Numbered from the stretch's first letter, positions 1 to 7,608 are shown. The stretch: DNA of 33,164 nt from Vibrio sp. UBA2441 (GCA_002342685.1 DDQN01000090.1:1-33164), one strand, 5' to 3'. Translations and numbers: made by a program. The notes: a model not told the origin generated them from the sequence alone.

Positions 1-50
1 GGTGGGTCCATATATGACAAATCCACATTAAGTAATCCGGTTATCGGTCA

Positions 51-128
51 CCCATAATCCCATTACCCATCACCTATTGCCTATTGCCTATTGCCTATTG
101 CCCACAACCCATCACCTATCGCCTAATT
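51..128. repeat. Heptanucleotide tandem array upstream of xni
   Basis: The array has a 7-bp period. Four exact CCTATTG copies lie at 73-100. They are flanked in phase by variants CCCATTA (59-65), CCCATCA (66-72), CCCACAA (101-107), CCCATCA (108-114), CCTATCG (115-121) and CCTAATT (122-128). One extra base at 58 breaks the phase before CCCATAA (51-57). It sits between the window edge and the xni promoter region and encodes nothing evident. Confidence 0.9.
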
Positions 129-202
129 GATAAATACTGCATTAAAAAGAATTTTAGGTATACAATACAGCCTCATACGCTTTTATATATTTATGGACTT
201 CT

Positions 203-967
203 ATGCCTATTCATCTGGTGATCATCGATGCACTCAATCTAATCCGTCGAGTACACTCCGCTCAACCCGATCCTACGGATATCGCCAGAACCATTGAAAC
301 AACAAAACGTACGCTAAACCGCATACTCACGGAATCTCAGCCAACACATATCGTTGCTGTCTTTGACCATCACTTACAAGACAGAGGATGGCGCGCCGAG
401 CTTCTACCCTGCTACAAAGAAAACCGTAAACCAATGCCAGAGCCATTGCAGCAAGGGCTAGACAGGATTCAAGACGCATGGTGGCAATTAGGTATAGACT
501 CGCTATTATCCGAGGGAGATGAGGCGGACGATCTTATTGCAACGCTTGCCGTTAAAGTCGCAAAGCATGGAGAGACCGTAACCATAGTCTCAACAGACAA
601 GGGTTACTGTCAGCTACTTGCCCCCACGTTGCAAATCAGAGACTATTTTCAACATCGCTGGCTGGATGCAGAATTTGTCGAGAAAGAATTTGGCGTAAAG
701 CCTGAGCAGCTCAGTGATTACTGGGGATTAACCGGGATAAGCTCCAGCCAGGTAACAGGCATTCCAGGCATTGGGCCTAAAGCGGCAAAAGAGATACTAA
801 CTCAATTTCCGGATATCGATTCCGCCAACAGCTCTGACACATTAGCAGAAAAATACCGCAAAAAATTCAGTGAACACATCGAGCTGGCCAGAACATGTAA
901 ACAAATAGCCTCACTAAAAACGGATATTGAGCTGGGCTTTAATTTGCAAGATTTGAGATATGGATAG
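203..967 (+). CDS. xni: Flap endonuclease Xni (exonuclease IX)
   Basis: Structure-specific 5'-nuclease of the FEN/PolI 5'-exonuclease family, thought to act on flapped DNA in replication and repair. It has 254 residues; E. coli Xni has about 251. Visible family features are the N-terminal IDALNLIRR segment, the acidic cluster EGDEADD (104-110), STDKGY (130-135) and the helix-hairpin-helix DNA-binding loop TGIPGIGPKAA (185-195). The polymerase domain of PolI is absent. The ATG start is followed directly by the conserved N terminus; no strong Shine-Dalgarno is visible. The gene stands alone, converging on rlmM, with repeat arrays on both sides. The upstream promoter cannot be assigned with confidence. 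Confidence 0.93.
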   Translation: MPIHLVIIDALNLIRRVHSAQPDPTDIARTIETTKRTLNRILTESQPTHIVAVFDHHLQDRGWRAELLPCYKENRKPMPEPLQQGLDRIQDAWWQLGIDSLLSEGDEADDLIATLAVKVAKHGETVTIVSTDKGYCQLLAPTLQIRDYFQHRWLDAEFVEKEFGVKPEQLSDYWGLTGISSSQVTGIPGIGPKAAKEILTQFPDIDSANSSDTLAEKYRKKFSEHIELARTCKQIASLKTDIELGFNLQDLRYG

Positions 968-968
968 T

Positions 969-993
969 AGGTGATAAGGAATAGGTGATAGGA
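969..993. repeat. Degenerate heptamers directly after xni stop
   Basis: Units AGGTGAT (969-975), AAGGAAT (976-982) and AGGTGAT (983-989) begin two bases after the xni stop codon. AGGTGAT is the reverse complement of the ATCACCT found in the array upstream of xni, so the gene is flanked by inverted versions of the same repeat. A short GCAC-TTC-GTGC hairpin follows at 995-1005. Confidence 0.75.
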
Positions 994-1008
994 CGCACTT
1001 CGTGCTAC

Positions 1009-1055
1009 GGGTCGTGGGTCGTGGGTCGTGGGTCGTGGGTCGTGGGTCGTGGGTC
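1009..1055 (+). repeat. GGGTCGT x6 tandem array, G-quadruplex capable
   Basis: Six perfect GGGTCGT copies run from 1009 to 1050, followed by a partial GGGTC (1051-1055). There are seven G3 tracts separated by constant 4-nt loops, which satisfies the usual G3-N1-7 quadruplex pattern on the plus strand. The array lies in the intergenic space between the convergent genes xni and rlmM. Confidence 0.93.
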
Positions 1056-1061
1056 TATCTT

Positions 1062-1101
1062 AACCCATAACCCATAACCCATAACCCATAACCCATAACC
1101 T
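1062..1101 (-). repeat. AACCCAT x5 tandem array (GGGTTAT type on minus strand)
   Basis: Five perfect AACCCAT copies run from 1062 to 1096, followed by a partial AACCT. On the minus strand this reads as G3 tracts with TTAT loops, again quadruplex-compatible. Six bases separate it from the GGGTCGT array. The two arrays are partly complementary: about five Watson-Crick pairs and one G-T wobble per seven positions, so transcripts of either strand could fold into a long imperfect hairpin. Confidence 0.92.
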
Positions 1102-1107
1102 AAAACA

Positions 1108-2199
1108 CTACCTCGGCGAGATATTAGACAAACACTGAATGTGTACAGTGATCTCTTCACGGTCATGGTAAAGATGTTTGGCCTGAAGCTTATATTTAAC
1201 ATCATTATCCGTTAAGAACTGCTTTAGCGTTTCAATGTCTTCCAACACTTCATCATAACGGCCTTTCATGGGAAGTTTCAGGTTAAAAATTGCTTCTTTA
1301 GCCCAGCCACGATAGATCCACTGCCCCATTAATTGCGCTACACGTGATGGTTTTTCAATCATATCGCATACTAACCAGGTAACGTTCTTTCGCGGCGGTT
1401 CAAATTTGAAGCCATCTACCATATGGTGTTTTACCTGCCCTGTATCCATCAGGCTATCAGCCATCATTCCGTTATCAATTGCATGAACAAACATAGAGCG
1501 TTTCACTAATTGATAAGTCCAGCCTCCGGGACAGGCTCCAAGGTCTACTCCCCACATGCCAGAAGCCAAACGAGTGTCCCATTCATCTCTTGGAATAAAT
1601 ACATGGAACGCTTCTTCTAACTTAAGAGTTGAACGACTCGGCGCATCTGATGGGAATTTAAGACGAGGAATACCCATAAAGAACTGAGAGTTATTTGTAG
1701 AGTACGAATAACCAATATAACAATGCCCAGGTTTGATAAAACACACATGCAATACGGGCTTTTTCGGATTATCTTTTTTAAGTAAAAGCCCTTTACCACG
1801 AAGAGCCTGACGAAGTGGCACCGTAAACTTGCGGCAAAACTTCAATAATTCTTTAGCTTCATTGGTGTCTGGCGTCTCGATACGTAAATCGCCACACAAA
1901 GGAATGCTATCAATATCACTTAATTCTCCGAGAATTGGAGAAATCCGATCATCCTTAGGCAGTTCAGTAAACTCTGCGACAACCGCAAACATTTGTCGGG
2001 CAAAGATCAAAGATTGAAAATCAAGCAGCTTAATCAGTTTGTCTGCATCGCCATCTTGATAGCATTCAAAAATAACATAACCTGTGTTATTTTTTACCCG
2101 AGGGAAACCAAATATCTCAGACTGATTAGCCTTATCCTGAATTTCACCTGCACACTCTTTTTCAAAACCAGAGCGACAATAAAGCATAATATGTTTCAC
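1108..2199 (-). CDS. rlmM: 23S rRNA 2'-O-ribose methyltransferase RlmM
   Basis: SAM-dependent methyltransferase that modifies C2498 of 23S rRNA (E. coli numbering, family knowledge). It has 363 residues, near the usual 366. The N-terminal THUMP-like region (CRSGFEKEC, residues 8-16) precedes the Rossmann methyltransferase domain with SAM-binding VDLGACPGGW (218-227). The conserved motifs SRSTLKLEEAFHVF and FNLKLPMK are also present. The start is GTG at 2199, fitting the family N terminus. This codon overlaps the ygdD stop as GTGA, implying translational coupling. It is the last gene of gcvA-ygdD-rlmM. Confidence 0.96.
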   Translation of the reverse strand: MKHIMLYCRSGFEKECAGEIQDKANQSEIFGFPRVKNNTGYVIFECYQDGDADKLIKLLDFQSLIFARQMFAVVAEFTELPKDDRISPILGELSDIDSIPLCGDLRIETPDTNEAKELLKFCRKFTVPLRQALRGKGLLLKKDNPKKPVLHVCFIKPGHCYIGYSYSTNNSQFFMGIPRLKFPSDAPSRSTLKLEEAFHVFIPRDEWDTRLASGMWGVDLGACPGGWTYQLVKRSMFVHAIDNGMMADSLMDTGQVKHHMVDGFKFEPPRKNVTWLVCDMIEKPSRVAQLMGQWIYRGWAKEAIFNLKLPMKGRYDEVLEDIETLKQFLTDNDVKYKLQAKHLYHDREEITVHIQCLSNISPR

Positions 2200-2600
2200 T
2201 GAGTTACCTCATTCATCTTAAGCGCTGAGTACGCGAAAAATCCCCAGCCAATAATAAACATTAATCCACCAAAAGGGGTGATCGGTCCAAACCATTTCGC
2301 ACCGGTCAGTGCAAGTCCATAGAGACTTCCACTAAAACAAAGGATGCCGATCATAAAGCATATTGACGCTCTGAAAAGTCCTTTCTGCGTTTTTTCTTGA
2401 ATATTCAGCCTTAATAACACTCCACAAGCGATAAGTGCAAAAGTATGCCAAGCCTGATACTGGATTCCAGTATCATAAATATCAAGCAGATAAGCTGACA
2501 GTATCGGCTTCAATCCATGGGCAGCAAAGGCTCCCAATACGACCGTCAGCATACCTGAGATCCCGGCAGTAACTAATATAAAACGAGACCATTTATTCAT
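2196..2600 (-). CDS. ygdD: DUF423 inner-membrane protein YgdD
   Basis: Small integral membrane protein of the DUF423 family, biochemical role unknown. Its 134 residues contain about four hydrophobic segments (roughly residues 8-28, 45-62, 75-95 and 105-125). The family-typical stretches GAFAAHGLK, YQAWHTFAL and GGLMFIIGW are present. The start ATG overlaps the last codons of gcvA by 8 nt and its TGA stop overlaps the rlmM start, so the three genes are very probably one mRNA. This gcvA-ygdD-rlmM order matches that of E. coli. Confidence 0.92.
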   Translation of the reverse strand: MNKWSRFILVTAGISGMLTVVLGAFAAHGLKPILSAYLLDIYDTGIQYQAWHTFALIACGVLLRLNIQEKTQKGLFRASICFMIGILCFSGSLYGLALTGAKWFGPITPFGGLMFIIGWGFFAYSALKMNEVTQ

Positions 2601-3501
2601 CCATTAACGCCTCTTGTTCACTAGCCGCTTTCGCCAGCATCCAATCTCTAAATGTTGCAATTCGACCAGATTGAGCCTGTTTATCATGGCATACAACATA
2701 AAATGCATTCTTGCTTACTAAGACTTCATCAAATGGAGAGACTAATCGCCCTGCATCCAGCTCAGGTTGAGCCAATACGTTATTACCCAAGGCAACCCCT
2801 TGCCCATGTACAGCAGCCTGCAATACCATCGTTGAGTGACTGAATATGGGCCCATGATTAACGTTCACTTCTTCAATGGCATTTTGCTTTACAAATAACT
2901 TCCATTCTTTTCGAGAGGTATCATGAAGCAACGTATGGCTTTTCAAATCACTCAGGCTCATTAGCGGTTTCTCTCCAATCAACAATTTTGGCGCACAAAG
3001 TGGCACCAAATATTCCTGATAAAGTTTATCCGCCTGTAAACCTGGCCAATTTCCTCGGCCATAATAGATAGCAACATCCACATCATCAGTCAGAGAGCCT
3101 TCATCTAAATCAACGGCTTTGATACGAACATCGATATCAGGTTCCTGCTGATTAAAATCAGCTAACCTGGGTACCAGCCATTGAATTGCAAAACTCGGAG
3201 GCAAACTAATGGTTAAAGCCCCTTTTTCATGACGCTCTAAAACCTTATCCGTCGCTTCAGCGATGCTACTAAAAATATCCTTAATATCTAAAAAATAACT
3301 CTGCCCTTCTTCCGTTAACAGCAACGAGCGGTTTCTACGACGAAACAGTTTAATATTCAAAAATTCTTCTAATGCTTTTATCTGGTGACTAACCGCTGCT
3401 TGAGTGACAAATAACTCTTCCGCCGCACGGGTAAAACTGAGCTGGCGGGCCGCAGCCTCAAACACTTTTAATGAGTTTAGCGGGGGCAATCTTCGGGACA
3501 T
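2593..3501 (-). CDS. gcvA: LysR-type regulator GcvA
   Basis: LysR-family transcription factor that in enterics controls the glycine cleavage operon and the sRNA gene gcvB. It has 302 residues. The winged helix-turn-helix is at 1-65, with FTRAAEELFVTQAAVSHQIK as the HTH, and the effector-binding domain covers about 90-295. The N terminus MSRRLPPLNSLKVFEAAARQ is diagnostic of GcvA. The divergent neighbour is a clear gcvB, which settles the assignment. A perfect -10 (TATAAT) for gcvA lies at 3549-3544, only 10 bp from the gcvB -35, so the two promoters are practically superimposed. That layout would suit autoregulation combined with gcvB activation. Confidence 0.96.
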   Translation of the reverse strand: MSRRLPPLNSLKVFEAAARQLSFTRAAEELFVTQAAVSHQIKALEEFLNIKLFRRRNRSLLLTEEGQSYFLDIKDIFSSIAEATDKVLERHEKGALTISLPPSFAIQWLVPRLADFNQQEPDIDVRIKAVDLDEGSLTDDVDVAIYYGRGNWPGLQADKLYQEYLVPLCAPKLLIGEKPLMSLSDLKSHTLLHDTSRKEWKLFVKQNAIEEVNVNHGPIFSHSTMVLQAAVHGQGVALGNNVLAQPELDAGRLVSPFDEVLVSKNAFYVVCHDKQAQSGRIATFRDWMLAKAASEQEALMDE

Positions 3502-3543
3502 TGGTAACCTCTGGTTAACACATTAGTTTTTATTATCCGAAGC

Positions 3544-3549
3544 ATTATA
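3544..3549 (-). promoter_or_regulatory. gcvA promoter -10 element
   Basis: TATAAT on the minus strand, 43 bp before the gcvA ATG. No convincing -35 is visible, as expected for an activator-dependent or weak autoregulated promoter. It lies close beside the gcvB promoter on the other strand. Confidence 0.5.
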
Positions 3550-3558
3550 AAATGTCGA

Positions 3559-3587
3559 TTGCCTGACAGCCAGAGAAATTCTATATT
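3559..3587 (+). promoter_or_regulatory. gcvB promoter
   Basis: -35 TTGCCT (3559-3564), exactly 17 bp spacer, -10 TATATT (3582-3587). Predicted start is near 3594. Confidence 0.8.
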
Positions 3588-3593
3588 TTGCCC

Positions 3594-3802
3594 CGCAGCT
3601 CAAGCCTGAACGGCTTGATTCATAGAATCAATTGGTTTGATGTTGCGATGTTGTGTTTGCAAAGCTCGAATTCGAGTTAAGGTAGATTTCTACCACAGTG
3701 TCATGCTCAATACATTTGATGCACGATACATACTTCCTGTATAAATTTGACCTGTCTGTCAAAAAATTTATTTTGCACTGCCTCTGGCAGTGCTTTTTTT
3801 TA
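3594..3802 (+). ncRNA. gcvB: GcvB small regulatory RNA
   Basis: Hfq-dependent sRNA that represses many amino-acid and peptide transporter mRNAs (family knowledge). I recognise it by sequence. The G/U-rich R1 seed GATGTTGTGTTTGC lies within 3645-3662. A GGTAG-ATTT-CTACC hairpin follows, then the conserved ACTTCCTGTA box near 3732, then ACCTGTCTGTC. The 3' end is a strong terminator with nine T residues. Predicted length is about 209 nt; E. coli GcvB is about 205 nt. Its position divergent from gcvA is the conserved one. The 5' end is inferred from the promoter. Confidence 0.96.
3775..3802 (+). terminator. gcvB intrinsic terminator
   Basis: Perfect 8-bp stem GCACTGCC / GGCAGTGC with loop TCT, followed by nine T residues. 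Confidence 0.95.
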
Positions 3803-3826
3803 CCTATTTTTTATAAAAAACAGGTA
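3803..3826. repeat. AT-rich hairpin after gcvB
   Basis: ACCTATTTTTT and AAAAAACAGGT form an inverted repeat with one G-T wobble, directly abutting the gcvB T-tract. It may act as a backup terminator. Confidence 0.5.
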
Positions 3827-3881
3827 AAAAATAAAGAACTATACACGGGATTTGTTAAAGAAAATTTAACATACAGAGAAT

Positions 3882-3908
3882 AAAAAACGGCTAACCTAAG
3901 TTAACCGT
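3882..3908 (-). terminator. thiI terminator
   Basis: On the minus strand, ACGGTTAAC / GTTAGCCGT (one wobble) with a 4-nt loop, then a run of T residues. It lies about 28 bp past the thiI stop. Confidence 0.88.
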
Positions 3909-3935
3909 CTCGAGATCTTAATCTGTACTCAAAAG

Positions 3936-5384
3936 CTATGGTCGATAAACTTTTACATTATTAAAACCTTGATCTTGCAAATAGAGCGCTTGTAATCGAC
4001 TCATTACCCCTCTATCACAATAAAGGAGATAAGTTTTCGATTGTTCTAAATCACCAAACTTAGTCGCTAGCTTATAGAACGGTAAATGCTGAACATCAAC
4101 GCCTTCAATGTGCAAAGGATTTTCATCCTCTTCGTCAGGGCTGCGGATATCCAATACAATCGCATGCTCTTCTACGGCTTTAACTAACTCTACTTCAGGA
4201 ACTTGTTCTTGAGCTTCTTTCTCTATATCACGGATATCCATGACACGGGCGTCATAAACCACCTTCTCAAGAACCGAGAAATCAAATTTCTCTTCTTCTG
4301 CTTCCAATCTCGCTTTTACCGCTTTCACTGTCGGCTTTTTAGAGATAACACCGCAATACTCAGGCATTACTTTCGCGAAATCTTCAGTACCGATCTTACG
4401 AGACAGATCAATAATGTCTTCTTTGTCCCAGTTAATCAGCGGACGAAGAATCAGTGTATCCGTCACACCATCAATATGGCGAAGGTTGGTTAAGGTCTGA
4501 CTCGATACCTGCCCCAATGCTTCTCCAGTGACTAATGCCTGAATACCAAATTTTTCGGCAATCATACCACCAGCACGCATAAACATACGTTTCAGTACAA
4601 CGCCCATCTGGCCGTCGTCTACTTTCTCAAGGATTTCTGCCACAACAGGTTCAAAATCTACCGCGATAAATTTCACTTTGGCAGATGAACCATATTTTTT
4701 CCACAAGAAATGCGATACTTGCTTTACACCGATCTCGTGAGCTGGACCGCCCAGATTAAAGAAACAGTAATGAGTCTTTGAACCGCGTTTAATGTGCAGG
4801 TAACTAGATACACCAGAGTCGAAGCCACCAGAAATCAAACTTAGTACATCTTCTTGAGTTCCCAGAGGAAATCCGCCCAAGCCTTTGTAACGAGCAATGA
4901 CCTGATTCAACTTTTCATTGGCAACCTCGATATTAACCGTAACATCGGGTTTATTGAGTTTAACTTTTGCACTTTCAACCGCTTGGTTAAGACCACCACC
5001 AACATAACGTTCCAGCTCTATCGATGTAAAATCATGCTTACCGCGACGCTTAACTCGCACCACGAAGGTCTTATTCTCAATCTTTTTACCGCTAAGTTCC
5101 AAAACTTGTTCATAAATGTCGTGCATATCTTCAAATTCAGATTGCTGCACTTCCAGAACATGATGGATACCTGATGTATGGGTTAATATCGTCAGAACTT
5201 CCTGATAAAACTCATCGCTGCTTGCTGTCACTTCAATGTGATCACGTCGGTTAAAAACAGCAACAGACTCAGTACGTTGCTGAATTATATTACGAATATT
5301 ACATTCAAGGATTCGAGTAAATCGCTTACGTACAGATTCACTTTTAACAAAGATTTCGGGATGAGGTTTAACAATAAATTTCAT
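3936..5384 (-). CDS. thiI: tRNA 4-thiouridine synthetase / thiamine sulfurtransferase ThiI
   Basis: Adenylates U8 of tRNA and transfers sulfur to give s4U; also supplies sulfur to ThiS for the thiamine thiazole ring. Domains in order: N-terminal ferredoxin-like, THUMP, PP-loop ATPase with SGGFDSG (185-191), and a C-terminal rhodanese domain. The two catalytic cysteines fall at C344 (EYCGV) and C456 (YCDRG), the same numbers as in E. coli, whose 482-residue length is matched exactly. The frame is open for 20 more codons upstream, to 5444. I chose the ATG at 5384 because MKFIVKPHPE is the family N terminus and because the extension would lie in a hairpin and promoter. Confidence 0.97.
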   Translation of the reverse strand: MKFIVKPHPEIFVKSESVRKRFTRILECNIRNIIQQRTESVAVFNRRDHIEVTASSDEFYQEVLTILTHTSGIHHVLEVQQSEFEDMHDIYEQVLELSGKKIENKTFVVRVKRRGKHDFTSIELERYVGGGLNQAVESAKVKLNKPDVTVNIEVANEKLNQVIARYKGLGGFPLGTQEDVLSLISGGFDSGVSSYLHIKRGSKTHYCFFNLGGPAHEIGVKQVSHFLWKKYGSSAKVKFIAVDFEPVVAEILEKVDDGQMGVVLKRMFMRAGGMIAEKFGIQALVTGEALGQVSSQTLTNLRHIDGVTDTLILRPLINWDKEDIIDLSRKIGTEDFAKVMPEYCGVISKKPTVKAVKARLEAEEEKFDFSVLEKVVYDARVMDIRDIEKEAQEQVPEVELVKAVEEHAIVLDIRSPDEEDENPLHIEGVDVQHLPFYKLATKFGDLEQSKTYLLYCDRGVMSRLQALYLQDQGFNNVKVYRP

Positions 5385-5415
5385 AAGTGGATTCGCTATA
5401 AAACACAGGCGCGAA

Positions 5416-5444
5416 ATTATACAGAAAAAGGGGTCAGACACCAA
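5416..5444 (-). promoter_or_regulatory. Probable thiI promoter inside palindrome
   Basis: -10 TATAAT (5421-5416), 17-bp spacer, -35-like TTGGTG (5444-5439). The -35 lies at the centre of the pomB-thiI palindrome. The -35 matches only three of six consensus bases. Expected start is near 5409, giving a leader of about 25 nt. Confidence 0.55.
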
Positions 5445-5458
5445 GGTGTCTGACCCCT
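5429..5458 (-). terminator. GGGTCAGAC palindrome, probable pomB terminator
   Basis: Perfect 14-bp inverted repeat AGGGGTCAGACACC / GGTGTCTGACCCCT with a 2-nt centre. On the minus strand it is followed by five T residues. It lies 26 bp past the pomB stop. The arms share GGGTCAGAC with a second palindrome at 26476-26505. Confidence 0.85.
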
Positions 5459-5483
5459 AATCATCAAACTATCTACTATTTAT

Positions 5484-6458
5484 CTAGTTCGCCTGTTGCA
5501 CACTCACTTCATCGCTGTACTTAGGTTTGCCTTGCAGTATGCCAATCTCTACCCTTCTATTGCGCGAACGCATAGAAGGCGTCTCATTGTTGTTGAGTGG
5601 CTCGGTATCTGCCATTCCTCGCACACGTAATCTATTATGGTCAAAGCCTCGTACTTTTTCCATCTCCTGCGCAACTGAAACTGCACGTTGAGAAGAAAGG
5701 TCCCAGTTTGAACGGTATAATTCCGAATCCAAAGCTTGATTATCAGTATGTCCTGACACCCGAACGACGCCAGGAACCTCTTTTACCAAATCAGCAATCT
5801 GCCTGACCAGCGGCCTGAACTTCGGTTGTAAAAATGCTGACCCCGCAGGGAAAGCACCTTTTTCACGGATTCGGATAACAATTTCTTGGCCTAGGTTTTC
5901 CACCTCTAATGCACCTTGATCGATCTCTCTTTCAAGTGCTTTTTTAATGGTTTCTTCCAAAGCATCCGTTTCGGCGGCCATAGACTCAGACTGCGCTTCA
6001 CCTTGAGAGTCCTGATCTTGCTGTTCTTGAGATTCAGATTGAGTATTTTGATTCATCTTGGTTGATGTTTCTGGTGATTGCCCGCCTGTTTGCTGGCCTG
6101 CATCTCTATTTTTACCACCCGCCTTGCTCGACTCTCCTTCATGAAAGTCCAGACTTGGCTGAGTAATATCTATCGTCTGCTGCATTATTACATCGATAGG
6201 AGTTGGTTCAGGTCTGCCCGGACGAAACTCTTGAGCAATAACACTAGTGCCCTTAGGAATATCCTTAACTTCAAGACGATTTTGTACACCAAATGCAAAC
6301 TTCATAGAGCCTGCAATTTGCTTAAATTTAAGTACATCCATTTCAGAAAAGGACAGCAGAAGTACAAAGAAACACATCAGAAGTGACATCAGATCTGAGA
6401 ATGTCGCCATCCACAGGGGAGCCCCCGGGGGTGGACATTTGCAATCTTCTTCTTCCAT
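5484..6458 (-). CDS. pomB: Sodium-driven flagellar stator protein PomB
   Basis: MotB-type stator subunit of the polar flagellar motor, with one membrane helix and a periplasmic peptidoglycan-binding domain. It has 324 residues. The single transmembrane segment (about 19-38, following PLWMATFSDL) carries the ion-binding aspartate D22, equivalent to D24 of V. alginolyticus PomB. A plug/linker follows, here extended and rich in Q, S and E at about 110-165. The OmpA-like C-terminal domain carries SGHTDNQALD and SNWDLSSQRAVSV. The name pomB rather than motB rests on close similarity to Vibrio PomB; ion specificity is inferred. The start has AAGGAAG upstream and lies 12 bp after pomA. Confidence 0.95.
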   Translation of the reverse strand: MEEEDCKCPPPGAPLWMATFSDLMSLLMCFFVLLLSFSEMDVLKFKQIAGSMKFAFGVQNRLEVKDIPKGTSVIAQEFRPGRPEPTPIDVIMQQTIDITQPSLDFHEGESSKAGGKNRDAGQQTGGQSPETSTKMNQNTQSESQEQQDQDSQGEAQSESMAAETDALEETIKKALEREIDQGALEVENLGQEIVIRIREKGAFPAGSAFLQPKFRPLVRQIADLVKEVPGVVRVSGHTDNQALDSELYRSNWDLSSQRAVSVAQEMEKVRGFDHNRLRVRGMADTEPLNNNETPSMRSRNRRVEIGILQGKPKYSDEVSVQQAN

Positions 6459-6470
6459 TACGTCACTTCC

Positions 6471-7235
6471 TTACTCGTTATCGATATCAAGAACACGTTT
6501 TTTCTCATTGAGATAGTTCTTGAGATAACTGTCGATAACACGAGGGTTCTGCCCATCCTGAATCGCTAATACACCATCCATTATCAGACGGCGATTCAGT
6601 TTTTCCTGCTCCCTGCGTAAAGATAATTTATCAGCGATCGGGAAAAAGAGCATATTTGCCAGCATTGCACCATAAAGCGTGGTTAAAAGTGCTACGGCCA
6701 TTGCCGGTCCAATTGATTTAGGGTCATCCATATTTGATAACATGGCAACCAAACCAACAAGTGTACCTATCATGCCCATTGCTGGAGACACATCACCATA
6801 GGCTCTAAACGCATCACTGCCTTGAACATGACGTTCGTCAGTTAATGATATGTCTTTCTGCATCGCAGCGCGAACCACTTCTGCATCATGACCATCAACC
6901 AACAAATCAATGCCTTTCTGCATAAAGCTACTGCTGATTTCCATCTCTTCAAGAGCAAGGAAACCACCTTTACGTGCAGCGTCAGCCATTTCTACAATTT
7001 TAGCGATAAGATCTTCAGGGTTGTCTGTTTTAAACATAAACGCCTTGGCTGCGATCTTAAACGCATTAAAAAACTGCCCCATGGTAAATTTCATCAATAC
7101 GACACAGGTTGAGCCACCAACCACGATAAGAACCGACGTCGTATCAAAAAACATGCCCAAGCTACCGCCAAGTATCATTGCCATGATAACAAAGGCGAAT
7201 CCACCAATTAAACCTATTAATGTTGCTAAATCCAC
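6471..7235 (-). CDS. pomA: Sodium-driven flagellar stator protein PomA
   Basis: MotA-type stator subunit with four transmembrane helices; it forms the Na+ channel with PomB. The 254 residues match the usual Vibrio length. N-terminal helices cover about 1-50, a large cytoplasmic loop contains the rotor-interacting charged region (DAARKGGFLALEEMEI, about 84-99), and C-terminal helices follow VSPAMGMIGTLVGL. The start is GTG at 7235 with AGAGGTG six bases upstream; the encoded DLATLIGLIGGFAFVIMAM matches the known N terminus. A near-ideal sigma-28 promoter precedes it, so the pair is a late flagellar operon. Confidence 0.97.
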   Translation of the reverse strand: MDLATLIGLIGGFAFVIMAMILGGSLGMFFDTTSVLIVVGGSTCVVLMKFTMGQFFNAFKIAAKAFMFKTDNPEDLIAKIVEMADAARKGGFLALEEMEISSSFMQKGIDLLVDGHDAEVVRAAMQKDISLTDERHVQGSDAFRAYGDVSPAMGMIGTLVGLVAMLSNMDDPKSIGPAMAVALLTTLYGAMLANMLFFPIADKLSLRREQEKLNRRLIMDGVLAIQDGQNPRVIDSYLKNYLNEKKRVLDIDNE

Positions 7236-7288
7236 TAAGCACCTCTTATGCTAACTAGTTGAATGCAGTTAGTGTGGGAATAGTCATG

Positions 7289-7315
7289 TTATCGGCAACA
7301 CTCTGTGATCATTTA
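7289..7315 (-). promoter_or_regulatory. Sigma-28 (FliA) promoter for pomAB
   Basis: On the minus strand: TAAA (7315-7312), exactly 15 nt, then GCCGATAA (7296-7289), matching the TAAA-N15-GCCGATAA flagellar consensus. Expected start near 7281, leaving a leader of about 45 nt before the pomA GTG. Confidence 0.92.
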
Positions 7316-7608
7316 ATTATTTATTAAAAAATATCACTTTTTACCCATAACATTATCGAATATCGCTTTCAGGATAAGCCTTGTATCGATAATTTCCAAG
7401 TAACTCTTCCTCAACTTTATAACGGGGTGCCAATATTGGTACTATTATCCCTATGATCAATGACCTTAATATGTGGAAAAACGCATGAATTGCACAAATA
7501 TAAGATCTTCAAACCAGACAACATAATTAATGACTGATAGTCTTACTTGTTTGACCCCACCCCTTCTCTAAGGTAACGTTCGGGCTCCTCATTAGAAGTA
7601 GAAAAAGC
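7316..7608. other. Intergenic region between pomA and xseB
   Basis: About 290 bp of AT-rich sequence between divergent operons. Beyond the sigma-28 site there must be a promoter for xseB-ispA-dxs, but I cannot single out a convincing -35/-10 pair. I see no ORF with a ribosome binding site, no repeat and no hairpin with a T-tract. Confidence 0.5.

Noticed and set aside
51..128. Heptamer arrays considered as CRISPR
   Set aside because: Units are only 7 bp, contiguous, with no unique spacers and no cas genes.
1005..1205. 66-residue minus-strand ORF running through the repeat array
   Set aside because: Its N-terminal half is antisense-frame of rlmM and the rest is translation of heptamer repeats.
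5385..5444. 20-residue N-terminal extension of ThiI
   Set aside because: It would be translated from the palindrome and promoter, lacks a ribosome binding site, and gives a protein longer than the exact 482-residue family length.
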